Below, piece after piece: positions 12,301 to 21,999 of a DNA stretch of 64,000 bases. Below the pieces are notes generated by a model, which saw only the letters and a program-made list of their open reading frames with translations, had not been told where the DNA came from and made no database searches. Position 1 is the stretch's first letter; each line of letters opens with the position of its first letter. Both the position numbers and the translations under genes were made by a program. Source of the DNA: Parelaphostrongylus tenuis (taxonomy: Eukaryota; Nematoda; Chromadorea; Rhabditida; Metastrongylidae); contig JAHQIW010007172.1 of NCBI GenBank assembly GCA_019055375.1, forward strand, positions 248,001 through 312,000. The letters are read 5' to 3'.

Positions 12301-12400
12301 GAGAAACGTTGACCAACGGGCTACATTGACCACAACGAGAGGGTTTATGGACATGATACGCCGAATGATGTACGGAGCCATGGAACCTTGCTGATGTTGG
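9340..12400. other. AT-rich repeat block, no gene supported
   Basis: Contains a fold-back element (9950-10575) and scattered copies of a dispersed repeat built around RCTATCGAATGATTA, for example near 11255. A minus-strand 151-codon ORF at 11926-12381 is hydrophobic but has no recognisable domain and I do not call it a gene. Confidence 0.4.
9950..10575. mobile_element. Fold-back element with long inverted arms
   Basis: Inverted pairs include GCCACTTGAGGCCTTCGGTA (about 9956) with TACCGTAGGCCTCAAGTGGC (about 10565), and GCTGCACCAGTCAAAT (10086) with a matching reverse complement near 10455. A direct repeat around GCGGCAGGATTCTAGAAAAG lies outside both arms (about 9918 and 10609), and an inverted copy of it lies near 9770. 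Probably a non-autonomous DNA element. Confidence 0.55.
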
Positions 12401-12898
12401 AGGACGTGAAAGACTCATAGAGGCGAATGTCGGAAGCCAAGCAGATGTATCACAAGAATGAGCCTCTTAAATTCACTTTATGACGGGCGGGGCATCCGGA
12501 CCGGCGTGAACTAAAGTTAGAGCTACTACGAGGGGCTCTAGAATGGTAGCAGAAAACACCCATACAAGTGATTACGTGGTATCTCAAAATCCAAAGTACA
12601 TCTGATTTTTGAAAATTGAAGGTGAAAAAAGAGATAGCAGTTTATAGGAAAAACGACTGACATAGGCGGTGTAATATGTTGCACAAATGTGATCCAAGAT
12701 TCACTTGCACTACTGTTATAGAGTTAACATGTACAGATCTACATATTACCCGTAATAGCGTTGCTGTAGACCACTAGGACAGCGATTTGCGTAAGACACC
12801 TTAGTGATTAGGTGGAAGTAAGGTTCATCTAACTGAATTTACTAAGTAAAAAGTGACAGTTTATGTCATAGACTATTTTTGAATCTCACTCTAAACAT

Positions 12899-13005
12899 TC
12901 AAAATAGTCTGTAAGGATGTTTAGAGTCTTTTCGAGGCTGGTACGTCAGAGACATACGTAGATTTTCTGCGGTGTCGCCCGCTATGTCAGTGGCCACCCC
13001 GACAC
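12899..13005 (-). ncRNA. Degenerate hammerhead ribozyme in repeat element
   Basis: On the minus strand, CTGACATAG, a pairing stem II region and GAAA appear in HHR order, followed by a GTC and a possible stem I partner (TCTGACG). The core has an insertion in CTGANGAG, so activity is unlikely. A related direct copy lies at 13157-13262 and the same family recurs at 16980-17290. Confidence 0.4.
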
Positions 13006-13156
13006 TGAACTCTACGTTTATAGCAAGGATTGGGAAAGTTTATTTATGGTGATAGGAAGTGATAATGTATTATCATTGTTTTTTCAGTCGATGGAATCCG
13101 GCGGGTAGTGAATTTGAAGAGATTTCTCATACACTGTTCTCTTAACCTCGATTTAA

Positions 13157-13262
13157 ATTTTGAATTTAGTCTGTGAGAATTTTCAGACTATTTTCGAGGT
13201 TTGTACGCCAGACTCAAACGTACGTTGCGGAGATGTCACTCGTTTCATCAGAGGCTTTCCGA
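13157..13262 (-). ncRNA. Degenerate hammerhead ribozyme
   Basis: The minus strand reads CTCTGATGAAACGAG and later CGCAACGTACGTTTG, corresponding to CTGATGAG and CGAAAC with mutations. It is alignable to 12899-13005, including the flank TTTTCGAGG(C/T)T(G/T)GTACG. The core is broken. Confidence 0.35.
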
Positions 13263-13694
13263 TTGAAAAAGTGGTAGCACATTATCAAGTGTTAAGAGGA
13301 CGCTAGCAAAGCGGGAACAATGACTCATAAAGCTGCATAAATTTGGAGTAAGCGCTGTTTGGGAATGCATACTTTTAGAATGTGCACGTTAACGGCAAGA
13401 GCTTTCTTCATTCGCGATGCGGCAGGTAAGCACCTTCAAAAGGAGTAAAAGAAGGCTGCATCGACAAAGCTGCTAAAATGAGGAGGAATTTAATTGAAAA
13501 TGATATCATGGTTCACAGTTCTTGTCACAAATCTTCCTCTCTAAAGAGGTTTCTGTCCCCTTAGTCGCGAAAGGCGCGTGGCGCGTCTCAAGGCGGTAGA
13601 CGGAGAAAATCTAGCGAACCAAAGCGATCGTCTTCATTCTAGAGATCTAAATCGATTCAGGTAATGGACACGTTATTTCTGCAGCACCACTTTA

Positions 13695-13930
13695 ACATGG
13701 AGCGCCGTGGCCGAGTGGTTATAAAGCTTGTATCGGCGCGCACGACGCCGAACCTCACGCCTAATGTCTCCGGCATTCAACAGCAAATGCCCTATAGAAT
13801 GCCACAGCCACGCTATCTTCGAGTTTACAAGAGACGCGATTAAACATGTATTTCACGACGTTCACGAAGTAAACGAGAAAACAAATTGATTGCTAGAAGT
13901 ATCAGAATCCGCACAGCGAAAAAAACTTTG
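13695..13930 (+). repeat. tRNA-derived SINE, family C
   Basis: The head GCGCCGTGGCCGAGTGGTTA resembles a Leu/Ser-type tRNA A box. The body shares a series of words with minus-strand copies at 26930-27156, 32560-32808 and 48815-49066 (CGGCA(T/G)(T/C)CAACA, GCC(C/T)TATAGAATGCCACAGC). Length is about 235 bp. Confidence 0.65.
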
Positions 13931-15900
13931 AAAGAGCCAAATTGACGAAAATCTTGTAACCAATTAGCTAAAAATACATGATAAGCTGTGAAGAATTGCC
14001 TTCGATAAGTAGGCTCCTTTTGACTATTTGGGAGAAACGATAATTCGTAACGGAAACTTTTCTCTACAATACGAAGTTACCGCAGTCTGATTTTCGTTTG
14101 CCAATTTTTCTGTCTTTCGTTTCTTGTAGGGCTATTAAGCAGAATTTGATGTAATCACAGTCTCAGAAAGAAACCAGAGAACGGCTTATTGAGGGATTCG
14201 TTCTGGGTTTGTAAGTGCAAAGCAAGAAACAGCCGCTATGGCACGTCGTGGGTGTGTTCGTCTTGTCAGTCCCCAATAGCGCCCCTTTATACCCGAGATT
14301 TTGTCGCTTTTCACCTGCCGTCTCACAACCTGACGTCGTAGACGAGAGCACCAAATGCGCGCGATATTGAGATAAGAATTACACGATCAACCATTTTCCT
14401 TTCGTGGAGTCTCGACGTCAAGCTAGCCGGAGCCTTTCCCGTTCAGTCTTTATTTACCAGAAATCGACGTAAATTGCTTATGAGAAGGGTGAATGTTCTA
14501 AGGTAGCTATAACCATATCAAATCTGAAGAGCTTTATGGACAAGGAATTTGAATTAGATTGGAACAGCAAGTTGTTGGGAATTGCACATCATCAATTATG
14601 CTGCTAACTCATTACAAGAAAAAAGTTTTCTCGATAACGGATCTCTCTGTTAGATAAAGATATTAGAGTTTCTCTATGAAAGGGAATCAGAGACTTAAAC
14701 ACTGACTTTAGACACGCATACAAGGGCCTGCTATTCGAAAGCTCAGCTAAAATCTACACTGAAAGTGTTGTTGTACTTTAAGAGGCATTCGTATAAGTCG
14801 GGAACATTTCTCCGGTTCCAATGCTACATTTTACTTTATGAAGATGGTGTAAAACCATCAACATACCTCTCAAGGAAGAAGTTATTCCGCACTCGAAAAT
14901 ACAATTTTTTCGTGATTATTGGGTTATCCAAATATTAATCATCCAGCATATAGACAACTTTCCAGCGAAAATACTACAAGTACAAGCAATTTTACTGCAT
15001 ACTACCGACTATTTTAATCAACATGCTATTAGCTCTTAGCCTCTGAGTGATTAATCAGCTCAATTTCCGACAACATTAACATATCATAAAACGAATCTTA
15101 TTCAAATCGAAAAAGCTCTGCTCAATGGAGCACAAACTATGATGATTCCACACGTCAGCTTCTACTTTTCGCCTAATTCGTTCTCAAAACCCGCGCACTA
15201 TGCAAATATGACCACAGGAACGGTGAGATAGGAGCAAAACTTGGAACTTGAGCTTTTGTAATGGACTCGAACCACGACTGTACGTTTCGGAGCAGCGCGT
15301 CCTGGCACCAAACTATCGGGACCTCTCTCTTTGATCTACTCTAAATCGTGAATCAGTCACATCGATTAATATCAACAATCACAAATCGAAGATAATACTC
15401 TGGCCAGCAGAGAACAGCTGTGAGTGGAAGTTAGCGTTGTGATTTCAACTATACCTTTAACTCAAGTGGGTTTACAACGATTTGTTTGTACATTGGAGGC
15501 CCTCTAAAATATAGTACGAGAGCGCGTTACCTCGGTACGGTTTACTTGCCATTCGAATCCATTACACGCCCGTCAGGCTGCAGGTTTTGCTAGCATCTCA
15601 GCTTTTTGTGCTTAATAAACAACTGATTTTACTTATGAACTAGAAATTGCAAGTGCGGCCTTTGCTGAGGTTGCCTTTATTCTAAAAAAATCAATCTCCG
15701 TCTTCGGAGAACTACTATGATGCCTGAAAGATTCATGACGAAGCAAATCCATTTTTTACGTCTGCCCATCGCAAATGAAGCATTAGATGGGAAAACGTCT
15801 GCAGACTTATGGGAATGTTTTTCAGTATCGTGGCAGCCACTCAGTATAAGCTTTTCCGTAAAAATCATTGAAATCGACTATACTGAGATCTTGCATAGGC
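13930..15900. other. No recognised gene
   Basis: AT-rich, short overlapping ORFs only. A minus-strand tRNA-like box B (GTGGTTCGAGTCC) lies near 15250-15320 and a weaker one near 15540. Nothing else recognised. Confidence 0.3.
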
Positions 15901-15919
15901 GCACTATGATCGACAATTT

Positions 15920-15982
15920 TTTTGAGCTTTTCATGAGGTTTGTTATTGTTTCGACCTTCTAGCCTCGTCAGTTGCCAGTGCC
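15920..15982 (-). ncRNA. Hammerhead ribozyme relic, left arm of inverted pair
   Basis: The minus strand reads GGCACTGGCAACTGACGAGG, then a stem II region and CGAAAC, with a perfect core up to GAAAC. The stem III and 3' strand of stem I are deleted: GAAAC runs directly into the ATAACA-type flank that follows stem I in other copies. It is the inverted partner of 16182-16239. Confidence 0.55.
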
Positions 15983-16181
15983 TTTTCGTTCAGTCACTTC
16001 CTCGGGGACCTATCTCTATACAGAGCAATTGACGGCGAACTTTTAACAATAAACGTACGGTAAAATAATCACCGTGACGTTCTTTAAAAGTGATTGATGG
16101 TCAATTCATGACTCATGGCTGAAAGTTGCCGTTGATTCCTCTATATAGGCATGAATCCCTGAGGAATTGACTGATCGAAAA

Positions 16182-16239
16182 GGCACCGTGCAAATGACGA
16201 GGCTGGAAGGCCGAAACATGTGTTTTGATATAAGTGCCC
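16182..16239 (+). ncRNA. Hammerhead ribozyme, near-intact, right arm of inverted pair
   Basis: Outer stem I GGCAC/GTGCC with the internal-loop word ATATAA, core ATGACGAG (canonical CTGACGAG with C3 to A), stem II GGCTGGAAGGCC and GAAAC are present. The missing C3 and weak inner stem I suggest low or no activity. The 15.95-16.25 kb pair is a palindrome built of two copies of one element. Confidence 0.5.
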
Positions 16240-16591
16240 ATAACAGACCTGATGATAGACTCAAATACATTATCAGATTATAAGACTTTAGTTGCAGTTT
16301 TGGAATGAGGCCCTCAGAAGTAGGAGTTTGCCGAGGTATTATAGTTTAATACATCAACACCATTTGTTAAGTCAGCCTTAAAGCTAAACCATCGCACTGA
16401 AGTTGATTAAGGAAGTAACAAAAAATTGAACCAAATCATAAATCTCTTCAGTTAACTGCTTTTATAGACCTCTCTTAGAAACAATAATAGTTTTTTAACA
16501 CGATTACATGTTTTCAGCTTTTATGAAGTCTACTATGGCCTCACACAATACTAGATATACATTGAACTAGATATGGGATACTGGTAATAGA

Positions 16592-16654
16592 GTACTATAC
16601 CGCCCTACTGACTAGCTTGGAAAGGCGAAACAGGGATGTTTAGTACTGCATAAG
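16592..16654 (+). ncRNA. Degenerate hammerhead ribozyme
   Basis: Order is AGTAC, CTGACTAG, CTTGGAAAGG, CGAAAC, then TGCATAA and GTACT. The outer stem I AGTAC/GTACT pairs although it differs from GGCAC/GTGCC elsewhere. The core base G8 is changed. The flank CAGACCTCGTAATAGGCTC matches other copies. Confidence 0.4.
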
Positions 16655-16984
16655 TACTATATCAGACCTCGTAATAGGCTCAGATATGCTATCATATTAC
16701 CAAATCTAAAATATTCCCGGTGTATGTATAAGAGAATGACCATAGGAAGCAAACGATAATCCAGGTCTTTTGCACTACTGGATCGGTGCCAGCTGCACTT
16801 GATTATACAGAAGTCATTTAGAGAGGTGACAACTCGACAAAATACAGCAAATAACACTTAGACTACTCAAGTGGACACAAAAATGATTAGAACACACAGA
16901 ATAAGAGCACATGCCTAGTGATAAAAGTCGCTAGGATAAATAGTTCTCACAAAATAGATTCAAAAAAGAATGCTCAAAGCCTAA

Positions 16985-17062
16985 GCGAGGCTGGTAAGCC
17001 AGGGTCATAACCGGTGTATCGGAGGTCTCGCCCTCCTTGCCAGTAACCCACGCTCCACATCA
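16985..17062 (-). ncRNA. Hammerhead ribozyme with mutated core
   Basis: On the minus strand the inner stem I GGGTTA/TGACCC pairs over 6 bp, and stem II GGAGGGCGAGACCTCC pairs. The core is altered (CTGGCAAG; GATA for GAAA). The stem I sequence differs from the plus arm yet still pairs. Confidence 0.45.
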
Positions 17063-17221
17063 AGCCCTGTAATGTAGCAAGGAGAGAGGCGTATGTGGTG
17101 ATGGCATAGTGTACAATGACACGGTCCATCACCACTTCTCAGTCGATGGATTACGGTTGGTGGAACAAAATTGATCCATGGCATCAACTGTTTTTGAAAC
17201 CTCGCAGGGCTCAATGTGGGG

Positions 17222-17276
17222 CGTGAGTCACTGACGAGGAGCGCGACCTCCGAAATACCGGTGCATGGCCCTCACG
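17222..17276 (+). ncRNA. Type I hammerhead ribozyme, nearly complete
   Basis: Core CTGACGAG (17231-17238) and GAAA (17252-17255) are intact. Stem II GGAG/CTCC closes a 6-nt loop. Stem I is CGTGAG/CTCACG (17222-17227 with 17271-17276) plus TCA/TGG next to the cleavage site. Stem III is a short imperfect palindrome, and the U16.1 position is C, which should weaken cleavage after A17265. Confidence 0.6.
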
Positions 17277-17744
17277 TACCAATCTCGCTTAGACTTCAAC
17301 CATCCTTTTTTCAAATTATTTTGAATCAATCCGAAATAATCATCTGACCACATATTGCCTATTATTTTGGATGTTTATTGCGAGGTTTTAAAAACAGTCG
17401 ATGCCATGGATTAACTCTCACAGTACAAAAGAGAGAACGTGTCGAAAATTGACACATACAACAAAGCAGAATGAATCTGTTGTATATTTCATTCAGGTTT
17501 CAACTTATGGAGTACACTGTTAATCGATAAATTGTCGACACTTATCATTGAAGCAGGCATCACAACATCATTTTTGACAGACTCTTCATTGTTTCCAATT
17601 TTCATTCACTATCATATTTTGAGCATAGCATAGAATGAAAGGATGTAGAACTGAAAGATTTATTCCTTTCTGTTACCAATTTGACTGTTTTTATATACCT
17701 CGCTCAAAACAATATTTGATAACATATCTTAAGACTTTAGTGAG

Positions 17745-17803
17745 ATCTGATATGGTACTTACAGATTACTGCGACAATGCAACCTTACCAGTAGCACGGT
17801 GCC
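17745..17803 (-). ncRNA. Degenerate hammerhead ribozyme, left arm of inverted pair
   Basis: The minus strand begins GGCACCGTGCTACTGGTAAG and keeps TGTAAGTACC and CAGATC further on, aligning with 17953-18013. The core (CTGGTAAG, CGCAG) is broken. Confidence 0.4.
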
Positions 17804-17952
17804 TTTCAGTTCATCCAACTCTTCACAGGGCAATATAATCCCTGAATATGAGATCCCCTCTCATCACTCGACATACGGTGAATCGAAATTATTCGGTGTC
17901 GATTCGTTCAAAGGAGGGGTTTTCCCCTTGCAAGACAATGGCTGAACTGAAA

Positions 17953-18013
17953 GGCACCGTGGTACTGATGAGGCTGCAAAGCCAAAACACGTGTGTAGCA
18001 CTGTATAAGTGCC
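17953..18013 (+). ncRNA. Type I hammerhead ribozyme with one core change
   Basis: Outer stem I GGCAC/GTGCC, conserved internal-loop word TGTATAA, core CTGATGAG (17965-17972), stem II GGCTGCAAAGCC with a GNRA-type loop, and stem III ACACGTGT. The GAAA core is CAAAAC, so G12 is replaced by A, and inner stem I has one mismatch. Probably inactive. Confidence 0.55.
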
Positions 18014-18235
18014 ATTTCAGACATCATAATATGTTCAAAGTATATGACCAGATTACATATCGAAAGATTTATATTTTATTAACCTTTACACATCATATTA
18101 CAATTCTTTGATTGACAAGGGCAGTATGAGTGTGCTGTGAGAAAACGTTGTTCTCACAGGTACGTCTTTCAATAACTCAAAAGTCCGACTGTCTTTAAAC
18201 CTCGGCATGATTGAAGAAATGCCAAATTTCTCACG

Positions 18236-18362
18236 AACTGTCCCTTTCTTTATTTAAAACTTGCACGAGGTTGGTAATCTCTTTTTCTTTCTCAGAACTG
18301 AAGTTTTAAGATTAAAAGAAAATACCAACCTCGCGCAAGTTTTAAATAAGAAAAAGGACAGT
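18236..18362. repeat. Inverted repeat with 40-bp arms
   Basis: Arms 18236-18275 and 18323-18362 are near-perfect reverse complements (ACTGTCC...ACTTGCACGAGGTTGGTA against TACCAACCTCGCGCAAGT...GGACAGT) around a 47-bp spacer. Likely a miniature inverted-repeat element. Confidence 0.65.
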
Positions 18363-18728
18363 CATTCTCACAGATGAGAGTATGTACAAAACATGGGAAG
18401 CTGCATAGAAAAGCATCAGGCATCGAAAAAAAAATTTAAAAAACATGAAAGATTTTTTGAATTTTTTTTAAAGTTTTGTTTCAGGAATTTGAATACAAAA
18501 ATTTTTTTAAGGCGGAGAAAAAACCTTAACTAAATGACGATTAATACGCCACTCATGAATCGCGCTGAGCGATGCATGATAATTTCAACGGCTCTGAGCA
18601 GAAAGTTAAAGTGATCGTGTCTATGTGCTTGAGAGTTGTGAGCTAATTAGGCTCACTTCAGATTAAGAAATGAGAGTTGCTTGAGACCGAAATTATGATA
18701 TTTTTGTTCGCCTTAATTATTTAATTCC
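18363..18728. other. Homopolymer-rich spacer
   Basis: Long A and T runs at 18425-18520, then unremarkable AT-rich sequence. No gene seen. Confidence 0.3.
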
Positions 18729-19030
18729 CAAGACCGACTGTATATTAACCTCGGCATGCTTCAATATAACTAATTTTCTTCTTCAAGCCAAACACGAGGT
18801 GTTACATTAATCTTTACTTGGAAGCCGACGTTTCGGCAGTTCGCCTTCTTCAGAGCCTGTAACGGTCAAATTGTCCACAATCCAATCAGTCAAACATCTC
18901 CATTACTCCTTTAGAAAAAATCACCAGACCTTTCCAGGCGAATTGGCGAAACGTCGGCTGTCAAATAAAAAATAATGTAACACCTCGTGTTTTGCTTAAG
19001 AAAGAAAATCAGGAATCAATTGATTCAGTT
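18729..19030. mobile_element. Solo inverted pair of PLE termini
   Basis: The left arm runs GACCGACTGTATATTAACCT, then AACACGAGGTGTTACATT and GACGTTTCGGCAGTTCGCC. The right arm repeats these in reverse complement (GGCGAATTGGCGAAACGTC, AATGTAACACCTCGTGTTTT). The left arm matches the 3' ends of the PLE copies near 57650 and 61210. PLEs are known for unusual terminal repeats that can be inverted. Confidence 0.55.
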
Positions 19031-19137
19031 AATACAAAATGGCTCTTTATGCATAACATCATATTCTAGTCTGATTGCACTTGAGAAGAATTATAGTTCG
19101 GATTATGATTATTTCTGATATTGTTATTCAATGATGT

Positions 19138-19990
19138 TTATGACGAAATGCCGTGCTGTTCTTGGTAACTGAAGTAATAATGTACTTTTCTGTTAGACAG
19201 CACAATAGAAAAAGCATCCAATTCCGCTGGGCAAGAATTTTTCGTAAGAGTGTTAGTAATCATTCAAAATCTTAAATCTCTGATTACTAAGCTTTGCCGT
19301 TTTTTGTAAGCACCTTTTTGTGACGGTGTAAAATGTGAAATAAAATTTTGCTTCACAATGGCAGCGCAGTTCCAATATTATTATTGAGCTGGTAACACGA
19401 AAAATATGTGAACGTGTAGAGCAAATCTCGTGGCACCAGACTCATACGTTCTATGTGGGGTTCCTTTCGAAGTAAAATAAATTCTTAATCTAATGACAGA
19501 GGTCGCATTTCACATGTGACGCGCAACGTATCTTAATATACCGATGGTGGGCTGCCGGATCTAATCTACGGCCACGAGATACCCCGACCGTAGATTAGCT
19601 GGTAAGCAAGCGCCGAAAATGTGGGACTGTATCTTATTTTCTCTGTTACACTGCAGTGGAGCGGTCTTTCCAGAAAATAAGCAGAGTGTTGAAATTGTGG
19701 AATCTTGCGCTATCGAATGATTACTACTGGTTTGAAGGAAGAGCTCTGTCCTGCGAGAAATATGCGCTTGTTAAACACAAATGTTTTCCTTTCGCTGAAG
19801 CCTTATAAAATTTTTTTTAAATATCGTGTGCTTGTTGCATTAGCGAAAGACCTTTCTAATGGCAACTAAAAAGCTGATGAGAAATTCTTGTCCAGCGAAA
19901 GAGATAGCTTCTTCATTTGTAGCCGTCCAACAAAAAAGAACCGAGATTTATGACTAAATACTGCGCCACCCTTGGTAATTGAAGTGGTAA
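19138..19990. mobile_element. Fold-back element (same family as 25910-26655)
   Basis: The left arm begins CTTTTCTGTTAGACAGCACA and continues with CGCTGGGCAAGAATTTTTCG. The right arm has the reverse complement (CTTGTCCAGCGAAAGAGAT, AGCCGTCCAACAAAAAAG). The centre has TCTAATCTACGG and CCGTAGATTAG. Imperfect 42-bp direct repeats flank it (19138-19180 and 19949-19990). Confidence 0.55.
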
Positions 19991-20335
19991 ATCATCTAAC
20001 GTACTTTGCTTATGTGTTGTTGGTGCCATAAGATTGCCAGTATCAAATTTCAAACTGTATGCTAGCGAGTAAAAGATTGAATACAACCGTCACAGTCTAC
20101 TATATTGGTTTAAAAGCTTTTGACGTTATGATTCGACGTACGATATGTGAACACTGTAATGAATCAAGCTGGCACATGACCATTAACCATGAGACCAAAC
20201 CTCTTCTATCGAGCGCTTTATTATAGACCCTCTCAAAATGAATCTCCGTGTAATATATGATATTTTTATGATATAATTTTTTTTACTGGGCGTCGATTCC
20301 TTTGGGGATTATTTGATCTCAGGGAATCGGCTGAA

Positions 20336-20410
20336 CCGAGGTAGGGTGGTACTGATGAGTCTCATTAGGACGAAATAGGCGCCTATATACCACTAGACAT
20401 GACAGCTCGG
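20336..20410 (+). ncRNA. Type I hammerhead ribozyme, complete
   Basis: All elements are present. Inner stem I GTGGTA (20346-20351) pairs perfectly with TACCAC (20388-20393), and outer stem I CCGAG (20336-20340) with CTCGG (20406-20410). Core CTGATGAG is 20352-20359 and GAAA 20372-20375. Stem II is GTCT/GGAC. Stem III is the palindrome ATAGGC-GCCTAT. The predicted cleavage site follows A20387 (UA, allowed by the NUH rule). No core substitution is visible. Confidence 0.8.
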
Positions 20411-20744
20411 AACAAGTGATATCCTTGTCCTACAAACTTTGACCTTCTGAGCACGGCATACTCACGAGTCTTGCCTCACCCCACAGTCGCCCGCGGCGGA
20501 TAGCAGTCCGTAGTGCCGAGTGATTAGTTTTACTAGCCATCGAGAACATGATCTCTTTTTCCTATCCATCCCATGACAAATTATTAGAGGTTTTGGTGTC
20601 GATTAGTATTGAAGGCCCTTGTAAAGGTGACTTACAGTAAAAAATACTAAGTTGTCTGCCATTACGTTACTTTGTTGTAGCGATGTGGCACATATTGGAG
20701 TGAAAGCAAGAAAATGGCACCAAATAACCTGCTATAAAGCTTAG

Positions 20745-20815
20745 TGGAATGACATCGAACCATGAACCTTCTTCCCGATGGTTGGCACAGTAGCCACTCA
20801 GCACAATGGGCTGCT
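20745..20815 (-). repeat. tRNA-like SINE fragment
   Basis: The minus strand carries CTGAGTGGCTACTGTGCC and CATGGTTCGATGTC, an A-box and B-box pair at tRNA-like spacing. The cloverleaf is poor. Not a working tRNA. Confidence 0.4.
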
Positions 20816-21059
20816 CGCCGATACTTCCGGCGACGAGGGCTAGCTCTGTGGGTCTATTGTATTCAAAGAGTCATTAGTTTTTGGCTACGGTAATCGATTG
20901 TCTGCACTAAAATTGCATATGCTTTGCTCATTCGTGAAATAGCAAGCTTTTTATCTAACTCTCCACTATCACATGACGACATTGGAGGGATAATTTTATG
21001 CACTTTTGCTTTGCACTTTTTTTTTGAAATGTAGATCGTATTTTCGACCGAATTCAAGA

Positions 21060-21490
21060 ATTGCTGCCACAGATGGCGTAACAGCGTTTTCGACGTTTTG
21101 ATTCTACCAATTTGGACTCGAAAGAAGTGAATTCAATCACTCGAAATATCAGTAGAACGTGTGATCATGGAAGTGTTGTCGAACTTACAGTAAGACGCTG
21201 AACTGAAAAAAAGCATTATAACGAAATCGACATTTAAAACGAGTTGAAGATGGAGATGGTCTCGTGGACGTTCTTCAGCTATTGATAACGATGAACTGAA
21301 GGCTTTGGTGTGGATGCAAATACACTTAGTATTGGTTGAGAATTTACAGAAGACCTTGGCAAAGCCATCCCAGTCGTTAATTATTTTGTGCCATCCGAAA
21401 AATTTTGTAAAGTCCTAGTGCTGGCAAATGAATGACGGATATGAAACACGTCACCTACTGAATAGCGACCACGTTTCGTACCACTAATGT
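21060..21490 (+). pseudogene. mariner-like transposase remnant
   Basis: A reading frame near 21265-21300 gives GRSSAIDNDELKALV, matching the linker before the second helix-turn-helix of mariner transposases, and a shifted frame near 21350 gives EDLGKAIPVVNY. Stops and frameshifts interrupt it and the catalytic part is not recognisable. Host regulation does not apply; it is a decayed DNA transposon. Confidence 0.5.
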
Positions 21491-21564
21491 CGTAAACTGA
21501 ATTAGCAGGCGACAAATTTTGCATATTGTTATATTTATATTATATTTATATGAGTGGTCGGGCA

Positions 21565-21735
21565 AATGTGCCTCAAGGGTGTAGTGGTAGAGCACGCGTC
21601 CCCGGATAGGATGAAACGTGGGTTCGATTCCCGCCTGAGGTCGTGTTTTTGTTCACCACTCAATTCTCTTAGAAATATTCAAAACATCATAAAAGTGCAA
21701 CATGCACTAAAAGTACTATCAATATCGAGTATTAA
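21565..21735 (+). repeat. tRNA-like SINE, family B
   Basis: Begins GCCTCAAGGGTGTAGTGGTA and contains GTGGGTTCGATTCCCGCC, with a near-complete cloverleaf (acceptor GCCTCA/TGAGGT). The anticodon loop has C33, so it is a SINE head rather than a tRNA gene. The 3' body has a segment resembling 5485-5530. Confidence 0.6.
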
Positions 21736-21999
21736 TAATTTGCATATTGTTTTGAGCATTTCAGTAGCTTATTATGTGGGGAGTACTTTGATAACCAAAC
21801 CAAGGCTGAAATGACCTTCAACCGCAGCATCGCTCACAGAAGTCCGAATTCATGCAAATAATAGAAATGAGCTTGCTCCTAGATGGGAAAATGCGTTGAT
21901 CCTAATAGTTTAAGTTCTATCAATAAAGCTCATTCTTACTTGAGATATGTCATTTGGAAAAAGTTGAAGTCGAACATTAATTACCTGAAAATGTAATAT

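Larger units (their letters stand above)
16980..17290. mobile_element. Fold-back element with an HHR on each strand
   Basis: Inverted arms run from about 16985-17062 and 17208-17288 (GCGAGGCTGGTAAGCCAGGG against CCCTCACGTACCAATCTCGC and further pairs). The centre, TCAGTCGATGGATTACGG, is shared with 13087-13110. Each arm carries a hammerhead-like motif in opposite orientation. Confidence 0.6.

Noticed and set aside
11926..12381. 151-codon minus-strand ORF
   Set aside because: Hydrophobic and His/Tyr/Ser-rich but no domain, no splice context and no paralogue in the window. Chance ORF in repeat-rich DNA is more likely.
14250..14310. Hammerhead-like word CTGACAAG on the minus strand
   Set aside because: An outer CGCTAT/ATAGCG pair exists but stem II is missing and inner stem I does not pair.
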